A DNA stretch of 64,000 bases from Pilasporangium apinafurcum (taxonomy: Eukaryota > Oomycota > Peronosporomycetes > Pythiales > Pythiaceae). A program made the translations under genes and the position numbers. The stretch lies in NCBI GenBank assembly GCA_001600495.1, contig BCKE01000056.1:169216-233215 (forward strand). The letters are read 5' to 3'. This document shows positions 40,971-50,899 of the stretch, one piece after another (the stretch's first letter is position 1; the number at the start of each line of letters is the position of its first letter). The notes under the pieces are model-generated. The model worked only from the letters and a program-made list of their open reading frames with translations. It ran no database searches and was not told the origin of the DNA.

Positions 40971-43900
40971 ATGGATATTATGATGCGCCTCAAAGGCGCA
41001 GGCTTCTCTGTAATCTCAAACGAGTTTCGTGATCGCGAGAAACGCCTCGGAGGAGGGCTACCGCTGTTGGATTTTGTGGAAATCGTCTTGCGCGGATTGC
41101 CTCGACCAAAGACTCAAGAGGAGAAACTTGCCAATATCAATGCGTTGGTAGAGCTTTTCGAAGATATTGACATCAATGGTGATGGAGTGATGGAATTCGA
41201 CGAGTTTACATCTTTCTGTGTAGATGCCGGCATGGTTGCGATGCGTGTAAAGACAGCGGCACTTAAGCATCGCTACTTACGCAACACTAACCATGTGATT
41301 AAGATCTGCAATGGCTGTGTTGGAGTCGAGAAAGTCAAGTGGTCACCCGAGTTTCGAAAGTTTCTCGTGCTGGAAAATACGGCAAAAGTGGTAAAATTGT
41401 TTGATATGCATGGCAAGCTCATCGCGGAGGTTGGAGGTGCGTCCATCGTGAATGCTGTTCCGGTATCACCGCGAGCAAATGACCAAGGGGATTATCAACC
41501 AAGTGGTGAAGTAAACAGCGGACAAGTACGATCAAGGAGTCCAGACAAATTCACACACACGAGTTTGAGTGCACATGGTACGTCTTCCTCAGCTACAGAA
41601 GCAGGAACTGGCGGAAATGGTACCGCTCCTGGGATTTTCATCCTTGATGCCGTCTTCATTTTCAAATTCCAATGGTTGGCCATGAGTACGACCGACTTCG
41701 CCATCTCGTTTTACGATATGAGTGACTCTCGCCACACGCCTCTTGAGCACGTTCTTCCAAATCACGCGTCAACAAGAGCAGGTCCTCGATACGAGCTTAT
41801 CAAGCGGTTGACCATTACGACTACATCTGCGCAGTTGATGCTTCGCTTTGCTGAACACTCAGGATTACTTTTTAGCTCTGGAAATGATTTCGTGTTGAAT
41901 GTTTGGAAAATTATTGATAGCGAGACGAAGGTGCTCTGGAAACGCTTGCTCACGCATCAAGACATGATCATGGACGTTTTTGAAGTACCCGCACACGACT
42001 TAATTGTAAGCTGTGATCTGCACAAGTCCATTCAATTGTGGGACATTAATGATTGCCGGTCCAGAGGCGCGCTTGTGGGGCATACGCATGGTATCAAGCA
42101 ATTAGTATATTCCTCGCACCACGATCTGCTACTTAGCGCCGGATTTGAATTCGATGCCTATGGATGGGACCTTGGATCTCGGCAGATTGTGATGAAACTC
42201 TCAGGACATCGCGCGCCGCTCGTTGGTATTCAACTGACGTTATTCCAGACCGAGCGTGCTGTTACTGCCGACTGTAAAGGTGTGTTGAAGATCTGGGATA
42301 TTTCTCGAAATAGCAATGGTGCGCAGGGCATGTCATCGTCGATGGGACCAGGAAGCAGTGCATCGCAGGCGATACAATTAGAGTCAATTGATCCGATACA
42401 GCAGTTTGCGCGGTTTGAACCCACATCCTTCATATGTTTGCATCCCCATAGCCGAGATCTCTGGGTAGCAACTGCGGGAAGCGCAACACTACATCTCTTT
42501 CAAAGCAAGCGCGAACAGTTATTTGATGGGGTGCCTCTGCGTGCATTTTATCACTATAATGCAAACAAGTTCATCGTGGTCTCTGGACCCATATGCAGTG
42601 TTTGGGATGGTGAAACAGGGGCATGTGTCGAGGAATTCACGCATGTGGGCAACATTGATAGTAGTCATCAGGCGAATGGTCATGCATTGGGGGGGGCTCA
42701 TGACGGTCACAATAATCACAGCGCTACCAAAAATAATAATTCTCACAATGGAATAGGTAGCACGCATGGAAATGACCGATCTATCGAAGTGTTGACCTGC
42801 GTACAAGATGTTAAGTGCAAGAAACTAGTTGTGGTTTCAGAGAATGGTCGCGTGGGTGTGTTTAACTGTTTAAATTTTGTGCAAATGCGCCATTGTGAAG
42901 AGAATTTTTCACGGAGAAGCAGCAATTCAAGCCAAACCAAACATGAAAGTACTACCACGCCCAGCAACAACTTGTCATGTGGGATTGTGGGGCTTCATTA
43001 TTGTTCCGAAAATAAGCTCATTATCCTCGCAGATTCTGTCACGAGTGCCATCATCGTCATCGACGACAATATCAACGCCGATTCTGCGAAGGGAATGAAA
43101 GAAATCTCCGTGCTAAGACGATTGATCCGAATTCCAGGTCGAGTCTTGGCTAGCGCATACAGCTATCATTGCAGTTTGATTGCTATTGTCGCTGAGGAGG
43201 AAGGGAATGGGATGGTTGTGTCGTTATGGGATTTTGAAACGCTTTCATTCTCTGGACATTGTGAATACCAATCACAGGAGAACACTCGAGGCAAAACAGG
43301 AGGACTTCATATTGTTGAATTTTGGGAAGAATTTCCTGTATTGATTGGAGCGGATTCTCAGGGTTGGATTTACTTTTTTGCGACGATGCCGCTACTTCGC
43401 TTCGACACAGGACAGTTGATGCATTGTTTCCGGAATGATCAAGCAAGGGTGGTCATCGACAAGATTTATGAAAATGGTATTCCAGAGATGGACGAGTCAG
43501 GCAGTGAATCACATACCTCAGCAGGATTGACAATAGAAGAGAATGGGAAGACACAGAACACATTTATTACTCAGGTTGCAGAGACTGCGGCACGAAAACT
43601 TCTCACAAAGAAAAACAAGCGCATGACGTTGACTCAAACAGCTGGTGGTACTCCGCCAGGACATGCTGCATTCTCCGAGTCAGGATGTGCAGTCACATGC
43701 ATGAAAGTTATCTATGATGAATCCGTGGATCGGTATTCCTTATTCACAGGGGACGAGGCTGGTGTCGTTCGTATCTGGGATTTGTCTGAGTTGATCCAGC
43801 ACCTTGCGTTGGCAAAAATTCCACCCATGAAATGTAAATACTTGCGGCGGGGGTACCAACCCAAGGCCATGTTCACGCGAGACTTCGTGAGAGATAATGT

Positions 43901-46900
43901 CACGATGCAAGCAAATGGACAAGAGCATAAATATTACAATCGGCATCGCCAAGCAATTACGCAGGCGGACTGGCGAAGTAGCCTTTTGTTGGGTGAAGAT
44001 ATGGATTCGCATTTCCATCCGACCCAAGCAGATTTGAAACGGCTGTCCCGGAGACGACTTGAGGCAAAGAAGCAGTCGGCTTTGCTTTCTGGTACTATGA
44101 CAACCAAGCTTTCCTCGGTTTCTCCCATCATCCATCGAACACCAGGACAGCAACGCACCGCTGCTGCGACGGCTGTGGTCGCTGCAGAAGCCTTTTTGAT
44201 TGCCCAACAACAGAAGAAATCGCTGCTATCGCTTGCTGGAAAAACGTCTGCCGCTTCAAAAACCCGAAAACGAACTGCAATAGGGAACTCTTCATTCTCT
44301 CCAAACTCACACTGTCCTGACGTGACACTACTCCATTCGTGGCAGGCGCACAGCGATGGTCTTACGAGTTTGGAGGTCACGAAGAATCCCAACATCATCG
44401 TAACCTGTGCGCTCGACATGCAGGTATTTGTGTGGAATTGGCAGGGTTCGCGTCTCGGTAAACTGTTTGATGCCGAAAATATTGGTCAACGGAAGTGGAA
44501 GTTTTCTAAAGACGACTCGAAGCGACAAGCTGAACGGAGCCAGTTGGTGCTTGATTTGGTTCGTGAATTGGAGTTAACTCCACAACAAAAGCGCGACAAA
44601 CGCCGTCAAACTCTCTACCAGGAGCATGTACAACGCAAGAGCCACCACGAGCTACGCCATGTGAACACAATGCTACTGGATCATATCATCAGTAAAAATC
44701 CTGATCTGATAGCTGAATCTAACGAAGAGCCATGTGGTGGAAGCGGAAATGATGCCTCTACAGCAATTAATAAGATCGTCACCGACTCTGAATGTATTAC
44801 AGAGACTGAAGATTCGGAGCTTTGCACAACGAAGGAGATGATACGAACAAAAAGCCTCGCACAGGTTGGTCCATTGCTTTGTGTGAACAAGTTTGAGTAC
44901 AACAGCAAACAAACAGATCGTGTAGTATTTGCAGAGCACGCTGATGTGCCTATGGACAAGCAATATCTTGAGCAAGAACTGTCGATCTCATTTCCCGGAA
45001 GTACTCCGGTGGCTGACCATGCGACTGCCAACACTAGATTGAGTATCATTCAAAGCCAAGTCCAGCAAGTTCACAAAGTGGCAGCAGCTGCAATTGAAAA
45101 CCGAAAGAGTTTGGTGCGAAAATCGATGGATATGTATGTGAACTTAGAGAAAGCCAAGCCTAAGGCTATAAAAAAAGGAGTACTGAAGCAGCGTCAGAAC
45201 TCACTGGAAGCGCTACATGATGAAAATACAGATGATACTTCTCTGGAGCCGTCCGATTTTCTCAAACGTCACTTACCGTCCTCAGCACTTGTATTGCGTC
45301 CACAGACAGCACCAGTTCGTGGGAATATGTCCAACAGTGTAACCAAAAAGAAGCAAATGATGAGGACAACCAAGACAACCTTACCATGCGAACAAACTAC
45401 TAGTAATCAAACGTCCTATGGTGCATTTAAAGGGGCGGCTGTCCAACCTGGTCACGCGAACAAACTCGGTAGCTCCGTCTCTGATACTGCGTTAACTACC
45501 ATCACGGACCGGGAAAAGTCCAATGTGAATGCTATGCGCAAGAACTCACTGGATATGCACTACATTGAAGAAATAAAACGTCAACATCGGCAGATCCATT
45601 CGAAAGGAGGGAAAGCTACGGCTGATGGGATTATCTCTTTGTCCGTACGAAAAACGGCTATTCAGGGTGGAGCCAGCAGCCATCACATACAGCCCAATGC
45701 TGGTGGAGAACGTGCAGCAGATCCATCATCCATGGATCATGATGATATGGAGTCTTCTTTACATAAACTGCGAGGTATCAATGAGATCATTGCGAAGGCT
45801 CAAGAATATTGTATCGCTTCAGATGAGAACACAGCAGTAGGAAGCGGCAGTCTTCGTCCTTCAACAGCACCAATACGTCGTGCAAGCAGTCAAATAGGAG
45901 CGACGTTGCTGCCTTTAAACTCTATACCTACCTTATGTGAAGGAATAGGTTTTAAAGACGAACAAAACCAGGATCAGGTGGCTCTGGTGCGTCAGCACTT
46001 AGAGGAGACGAAGCAAAAAATGAGTCTAGCCATGAACGATAACGAACGTACCCACTCGCGTCGGATGGACTTGAAAAAGGCGCGACGTGATGCTCAGCAG
46101 CATAAGAAAGCCAAGCGCATGGAGGATTACTTGGAGCAGAAACGACGCGAGATGAAGACGAATATAGGCAATGTGTTCAAGCGCACATCGTTCGTATTTC
46201 AGTCTGCAGCAATTGATGACCCTAGCGTCAGAGGTGCTATAGCCAAGACGGCAGCATTGAGTGGAGCCACAAACGCGAAATTCAAAAAAACGGCCGAGAA
46301 TGCGACGTTTGGGATCTACAGCATCAGAGAAGTGATGTCCCTTATTCGTCTTTTTTGGTTAATGGACGAGGACGGTTCGGGGAGTATATCACTTGAGGAG
46401 ATGATGCAGTACAAGCATTTCTTTGAAAAACTTGGGTACAATGACATGGCCACAGTATTCCAAGCGATTGACAAGGATGGCAATGGTCACGTGTCATTGA
46501 AGGAGCTTCTAGAGACGTGCTTTCACTACACCACAAAGTATCAGATCGAAGAGATGCTCAAGCTCGCCAAAGTGGGTAACGTCAAGGCATACTTGCAAGG
46601 CGACGCTTTTGAAGGCATGGACAGTAACGGAGATGCATCAGCAGCTACAGCCGCTGGGTCATTATCGTCTGAAAACCGACGGGAGTTGATGGATATTTTT
46701 CAAGTGTTTGATCGCAATGGCGATGGTGGAGTCAGTATGGACGAGATCATGGAGGCCCTGCGTGTGGATGACGACGACGTCATGGCCAAAGTATTGACTG
46801 CACAGGGACGTCGTAAGAATGGATCTAATGGGTGGGACACTTCATCGAGTGGCATCACACGCGAGGATGTTGAGCGATTATATCGTGAGTTTGACCGTGA

Positions 46901-46991
46901 TCAAAACTCGTCGTTAGACTTTGATGAGTTTGTCTTGTTGATGCGTAGCCTCTATGGTTCACGAAGCGCTCATATCTCGTTTCGATTGTGA
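40971..46991 (+). CDS. Giant WD40-repeat / EF-hand protein
   Basis: A single 2006-codon exon. An N-terminal EF-hand loop (DINGDGVMEFDE, residues 67-78) precedes many WD40 repeats spread over residues about 120-1200, for example LLTHQDMIMDVFEVP...SIQLWDIND, ITALGH-type GLVGHTHGIKQLVYS, VVRIWDLSEL and QVFVWNWQG. Low-complexity Asn/His and Ser/Thr segments interrupt them. A charged helix with probable coiled coil lies near residues 1667-1730. The C-terminus has four more EF-hands with loops starting DEDGSGSISLEE, DKDGNGHVSLKE, DRNGDGGVSMDE and DRDQNSSLDFDE; the first three keep the usual calcium ligands. Architecture resembles the WDR49/WDR64-type EF-hand plus WD40 proteins, several linked to cilia and sperm, so a calcium-responsive flagellar scaffold in zoospores is plausible but inferred. 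The first ATG of a run (MDIMM) is used. Confidence 0.82.
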   Translation: MDIMMRLKGAGFSVISNEFRDREKRLGGGLPLLDFVEIVLRGLPRPKTQEEKLANINALVELFEDIDINGDGVMEFDEFTSFCVDAGMVAMRVKTAALKHRYLRNTNHVIKICNGCVGVEKVKWSPEFRKFLVLENTAKVVKLFDMHGKLIAEVGGASIVNAVPVSPRANDQGDYQPSGEVNSGQVRSRSPDKFTHTSLSAHGTSSSATEAGTGGNGTAPGIFILDAVFIFKFQWLAMSTTDFAISFYDMSDSRHTPLEHVLPNHASTRAGPRYELIKRLTITTTSAQLMLRFAEHSGLLFSSGNDFVLNVWKIIDSETKVLWKRLLTHQDMIMDVFEVPAHDLIVSCDLHKSIQLWDINDCRSRGALVGHTHGIKQLVYSSHHDLLLSAGFEFDAYGWDLGSRQIVMKLSGHRAPLVGIQLTLFQTERAVTADCKGVLKIWDISRNSNGAQGMSSSMGPGSSASQAIQLESIDPIQQFARFEPTSFICLHPHSRDLWVATAGSATLHLFQSKREQLFDGVPLRAFYHYNANKFIVVSGPICSVWDGETGACVEEFTHVGNIDSSHQANGHALGGAHDGHNNHSATKNNNSHNGIGSTHGNDRSIEVLTCVQDVKCKKLVVVSENGRVGVFNCLNFVQMRHCEENFSRRSSNSSQTKHESTTTPSNNLSCGIVGLHYCSENKLIILADSVTSAIIVIDDNINADSAKGMKEISVLRRLIRIPGRVLASAYSYHCSLIAIVAEEEGNGMVVSLWDFETLSFSGHCEYQSQENTRGKTGGLHIVEFWEEFPVLIGADSQGWIYFFATMPLLRFDTGQLMHCFRNDQARVVIDKIYENGIPEMDESGSESHTSAGLTIEENGKTQNTFITQVAETAARKLLTKKNKRMTLTQTAGGTPPGHAAFSESGCAVTCMKVIYDESVDRYSLFTGDEAGVVRIWDLSELIQHLALAKIPPMKCKYLRRGYQPKAMFTRDFVRDNVTMQANGQEHKYYNRHRQAITQADWRSSLLLGEDMDSHFHPTQADLKRLSRRRLEAKKQSALLSGTMTTKLSSVSPIIHRTPGQQRTAAATAVVAAEAFLIAQQQKKSLLSLAGKTSAASKTRKRTAIGNSSFSPNSHCPDVTLLHSWQAHSDGLTSLEVTKNPNIIVTCALDMQVFVWNWQGSRLGKLFDAENIGQRKWKFSKDDSKRQAERSQLVLDLVRELELTPQQKRDKRRQTLYQEHVQRKSHHELRHVNTMLLDHIISKNPDLIAESNEEPCGGSGNDASTAINKIVTDSECITETEDSELCTTKEMIRTKSLAQVGPLLCVNKFEYNSKQTDRVVFAEHADVPMDKQYLEQELSISFPGSTPVADHATANTRLSIIQSQVQQVHKVAAAAIENRKSLVRKSMDMYVNLEKAKPKAIKKGVLKQRQNSLEALHDENTDDTSLEPSDFLKRHLPSSALVLRPQTAPVRGNMSNSVTKKKQMMRTTKTTLPCEQTTSNQTSYGAFKGAAVQPGHANKLGSSVSDTALTTITDREKSNVNAMRKNSLDMHYIEEIKRQHRQIHSKGGKATADGIISLSVRKTAIQGGASSHHIQPNAGGERAADPSSMDHDDMESSLHKLRGINEIIAKAQEYCIASDENTAVGSGSLRPSTAPIRRASSQIGATLLPLNSIPTLCEGIGFKDEQNQDQVALVRQHLEETKQKMSLAMNDNERTHSRRMDLKKARRDAQQHKKAKRMEDYLEQKRREMKTNIGNVFKRTSFVFQSAAIDDPSVRGAIAKTAALSGATNAKFKKTAENATFGIYSIREVMSLIRLFWLMDEDGSGSISLEEMMQYKHFFEKLGYNDMATVFQAIDKDGNGHVSLKELLETCFHYTTKYQIEEMLKLAKVGNVKAYLQGDAFEGMDSNGDASAATAAGSLSSENRRELMDIFQVFDRNGDGGVSMDEIMEALRVDDDDVMAKVLTAQGRRKNGSNGWDTSSSGITREDVERLYREFDRDQNSSLDFDEFVLLMRSLYGSRSAHISFRL

Positions 46992-47427
46992 AGCCTGGAC
47001 CAGTTTGTCTACATTTGGACGCGTCCGCTTGTTGTCTCTCCTTTCTGTCTTCAGGTCCGAGAATGCAACTACAGTTCTCCATCAGATTTGGATACACCGT
47101 CGTTTGTTAATGTCTCAAATGACGAAGAGACTCTTCCACAATCTTGCAAGAGTCGACTTGAAGCCCTTAGCCTCAATTTTTCCTATCCAAGCCACCCTAA
47201 TGACCAATTCTAAAGGTTTTAGTGTCGCATCGGATAGCTAGAATACTGTGACGTTTGTTCGGAGCAACGGTGGTGGAATGTGATTTGTCTGTATATCAAC
47301 GCATAATAAGCACATGTGCGCTTCCCAATGGTGTGAGGCTATCCACAAAATATTAGAATGCTATCATTTGCTGCAGATACCGATACTCGCTGAGCCTTTG
47401 ATTATGGAAAAAACATAATTTGATAGA
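46992..47427. other. Intergenic, nothing recognised
   Basis: 3' flank of the WD40/EF-hand gene up to the left end of the inverted repeat. Confidence 0.35.
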
Positions 47428-47673
47428 GATCTAATGAAAGGCTCAGTATCTGATAATTGATGATTCAACCATTCTGAAAGAACTATCCATGCTGCTCCAT
47501 GAAGCACTACATCATTAACACGACAACACAAACTATTCACATTACAAGCACTATGTTATTGTTTCATTTACTGAACGATAAAATCACAACCATATCTTTC
47601 TACATGCATCCTACTAACTCGACGAATTCTCTTACAAATCATAGATAAATGCTGGCGTTTCGTGGTGCTCGTT

Positions 47674-48057
47674 TTAGTAGTAGCCACCATATCCGTTGTT
47701 GTAGTAGTAGCCACCATATCCGTTGTTGTCGTAGTAGCTACCATATCCGTTGTTGCCATAGTAGTCATTGTAGTCATTGTAGTCATTGTAGTCATTGTAG
47801 TCATTGTAGTCATTATAGTCATTATAGTCATTATAGTTCCCATAGCCGTAGTAGTCGTAGCCAGAATCGTAGTCGCGCTTGTGGTGATGACGATGGTGAC
47901 GGTCACGCCGACGGCAATGCTTGTTATGTCTGCCATGATTGCCATAGTTTCCTCCATAGCTTCCGTAGTAATCGTTGTCATCATAGTATCCATACGCGTT
48001 CGCTCCAATGAACAGGAGTGCTGCGAGTAGCATGAAGAGAGCGATAACTTTGTGCAT
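47674..48057 (-). CDS. Small secreted Tyr/Gly/His-rich protein (copy 4, left arm)
   Basis: A 127-residue protein starting MHKVIALFMLLAALLFIGANA-YG, a clear signal peptide. The mature chain has YYDDNDYYGSYGG, a His/Arg cluster (HCRRRDRHHRHHHKRDY), GYGNY, eight NDY triplets encoded by a 9-bp tandem repeat, and three Gly-Tyr units ending in GYGGYY. It is the left member of an inverted pair and its protein is identical to the copy at 48688-49071. It is nearly identical to the gene at 26148 outside the first residues, repeat number and tail. Secreted, low-complexity, with a single cysteine; function unknown. If the inverted repeat is an assembly artefact, this and its twin are one gene. Confidence 0.72.
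   Translation of the reverse strand: MHKVIALFMLLAALLFIGANAYGYYDDNDYYGSYGGNYGNHGRHNKHCRRRDRHHRHHHKRDYDSGYDYYGYGNYNDYNDYNDYNDYNDYNDYNDYNDYYGNNGYGSYYDNNGYGGYYYNNGYGGYY
47761..47836 (-). repeat. 9-bp in-frame minisatellite (eight NDY units)
   Basis: On the coding strand the unit is AATGACTAY, eight copies. The two 5'-most full units use TAT and later ones TAC, which shows the order of expansion. The gene at 26148 has only three units. The mirror copy lies at 48909-48984. Confidence 0.85.
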
Positions 48058-48176
48058 CGTAGTTGGATTTCCTTAATTCACTTGTTTTGATGTTTCGCAG
48101 CTGGAAGATTGAGAAATGAGTGTGGTTTTGAGAGTTGAAGGCGATGGTGCACTCGGCATTCGACACGATAAGATGT

Positions 48177-48568
48177 NTNNTGNNANANGANCNNNTTNNT
48201 NNNTCNNNANNNNGNNNNNNNNNNNNNNNNNNNNNNNNNNNNNNNNNNNNNNNNNNNNNNNNNNNNNNNNNNNNNNNNNNNNNNNNNNNNNNNNNNNNNN
48301 NNNNNNNNNNNNNNNNNNNNNNNNNNNNNNNNNNNNNNNNNNNNNNNNNNNNNNNNNNNNNNNNNNNNNNNNNNNNNNNNNNNNNNNNNNNNNNNNNNNN
48401 NNNNNNNNNNNNNNNNNNNNNNNNNNNNNNNNNNNNNNNNNNNNNNNNNNNNNNNNNNNNNNNNNNNNNNNNNNNNNNNNNNNNNNNNNNNNNNNNNNNN
48501 NNNNNNNNNNNNNNNNNNNNNNNNNNNNNNCNNNNTNNNGANNNANNAANNNGNTCNTNTNNCANNAN
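48177..48568. other. Assembly gap / ambiguous block, itself mirror-symmetric
   Basis: A 392-base stretch of N mixed with a few called bases. The called bases on the left edge (TNTNNTGNNANANGANC) are the exact reverse complement of those on the right edge. This is expected only if both arms were built from the same reads. Confidence 0.9.
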
Positions 48569-48687
48569 ACATCTTATCGTGTCGAATGCCGAGTGCACCA
48601 TCGCCTTCAACTCTCAAAACCACACTCATTTCTCAATCTTCCAGCTGCGAAACATCAAAACAAGTGAATTAAGGAAATCCAACTACG

Positions 48688-49071
48688 ATGCACAAAGTTA
48701 TCGCTCTCTTCATGCTACTCGCAGCACTCCTGTTCATTGGAGCGAACGCGTATGGATACTATGATGACAACGATTACTACGGAAGCTATGGAGGAAACTA
48801 TGGCAATCATGGCAGACATAACAAGCATTGCCGTCGGCGTGACCGTCACCATCGTCATCACCACAAGCGCGACTACGATTCTGGCTACGACTACTACGGC
48901 TATGGGAACTATAATGACTATAATGACTATAATGACTACAATGACTACAATGACTACAATGACTACAATGACTACAATGACTACTATGGCAACAACGGAT
49001 ATGGTAGCTACTACGACAACAACGGATATGGTGGCTACTACTACAACAACGGATATGGTGGCTACTACTAA
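48688..49071 (+). CDS. Small secreted Tyr/Gly/His-rich protein (copy 5, right arm)
   Basis: Protein identical to the 127-residue product of 47674-48057, on the opposite strand, in the right arm of the inverted repeat. Signal peptide ending IGANA-YG, His/Arg cluster, eight NDY units, Gly/Tyr tail. The two genes would be divergent and share the region that is masked by N. Whether this is a second real locus or an assembly duplicate cannot be settled from this sequence; the different outer flanks and the single mismatch argue weakly for two real copies. Confidence 0.6.
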   Translation: MHKVIALFMLLAALLFIGANAYGYYDDNDYYGSYGGNYGNHGRHNKHCRRRDRHHRHHHKRDYDSGYDYYGYGNYNDYNDYNDYNDYNDYNDYNDYNDYYGNNGYGSYYDNNGYGGYYYNNGYGGYY

Positions 49072-49317
49072 AACGAGCACCACGAAACGCCAGCATTTAT
49101 CTATGATTTGTAAGAGAATTCGTCGAGTTAGTAGGATGCATGTAGAAAGATATGGTTGTGATTTTATCGTTCAGTAAATGAAACAATAACATAGTGCTTG
49201 TAATGTGAATAGTTTGTGTTGTCGTGTTAATGATGTAGTACTTCATGGAGCAGCATGGATAGTTCTTTCAGAATGGTTGAATCATCAATTATCAGATACT
49301 GAGCCTTTCATTAGATC

Positions 49318-50899
49318 AGTTTTGCATATTACACGAGTAGAAAACCGCACCCACAATATTGAGTGGCTGAAAGGCAGGCTAGAATGTAAAGAATCCATGA
49401 TACGAGTATAAGGATTTGTGCAGAATTTGTTGCTTGCAAAACGAAGCATGTGTCCAAAGTATGATTAAAAAAATCGACAACCAGGACATGGTGATATCAT
49501 CTATACAGTATACTGAATAGAACACACTTATTTGACTATCTAAATCGTACTGGTTGTTTGTCGATTGAAGATTTTTGTGGAATAATGAACATGTCATTTT
49601 TGGACTCTATGCGGTATTCTGTCGGATCAAAGCTGCTTAATGGACCAAAATTGTCATGAAAACATGTGCATATATGCGTAGAGGGTCACCGAGGGATCAC
49701 ACAGCAAACATAACACATGAGATCTATCATCTAGGTCGCCTATATTTGAATTGTCTGGGTATATGCTTTACCAATAAACGCCGATACGATCTTGCCCTGG
49801 CTGCTGAAGTCAATCCAATGTGAGGATAAGAAGACTGTACGAATGCGTATCTAAGCTTATGGTGAGTTGAAAATAGTATATTGTTAGACAGAGACGATGA
49901 GAGGTCAGGAGATACATCTATTTTGCCGTAAGTTGCTGTTGGGTGATGTCAGGGATGTTTAGATTGCTCGTACATCTTATTCGTTGAGTAAAGATTACCA
50001 TACATTCAGTGACTATACTCAATTGCTGCATTCATTCGTTTGTTGCTGGTACCAGCGCTTTTATCCACGGAATTTACTGCAACCATCAAAGTTGTTCATG
50101 CACTCATTATGACACAAACAGCAAAAAAATTTGGACAACTTCCATCTCAATACAATCCTCGATTGGACATGTAAGGCGTGTTGATCGCGACTGCTTGCCT
50201 GTCGCTTAAATATTCATTCTAATGAGATAGATACCAGCAACTAGCCCCGAGCAGAGTCCAAGATGAGCTCGGACCTGAGAACAAAAATTGTTTGGTCACT
50301 GCTGTCAACATTTCTTTCGGCTTCACCATGAACGCAAAGTCACACGTATCTGCGGCGCTGTGGTACAACGGGTAAAGGTAGCGCTCATCACAATATGGAC
50401 GGCAATGGCAACAGCAGAACGAATCTTAAGACATCATAGACATTACAGCCATACCCTGAGTTCTCGAGTGACAAGCAACTCGACGCGATCAGTACAGTTT
50501 AGAAAGTCGAGTGAGCAAGCAACACTGTCTCAGTTGAAGTGATTGGGAGATCTGACCACGACGACAGGCTATTCGATCGTATCAAATCATCTAGTGGTCA
50601 AATTGTTTGATTTGCAAGCAATGTATACCCACAATTTCTTTGCACATGAATTTATGGTAGACCTCGTAGCCAAAAAAGGTCCACCACGTCTTCAATATTG
50701 TGGGTGCGATTTTCTATTCGTGGTATATGCAAAAATGACTCTTTAAATCTGTATTCAACGCCAACATAAAAATCGCGTAAGTCCCTGGAGTTTCATTGTC
50801 GTGACATATCCACTCTCTCATTCTGCGTTGTTTGCATCCCGTGCGCAAGCGCACGACTGGGAAACGAATTAGTAGCATTTGCTTCAACCAACTTCGTCA
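49318..50899. other. Intergenic, nothing recognised
   Basis: About 1.6 kb. Frames at 50288-50542 and 50543-50746 are open but show no motif. No RNA gene seen. The last ~100 bases are the leader of the glycosyltransferase gene. Confidence 0.35.

Larger units (their letters stand above)
47428..49317. repeat. Large inverted repeat (palindrome) around an N gap
   Basis: Every position p in 47428-48176 is mirrored by 96745-p in 48569-49317. The arms are about 749 bp each and I found one mismatch (47505 C against 49240 A, where G is expected). Outside 47428 and 49317 the sequences diverge. Each arm carries one complete copy of the same secreted Tyr-rich gene, pointing away from the centre. Confidence 0.92.
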
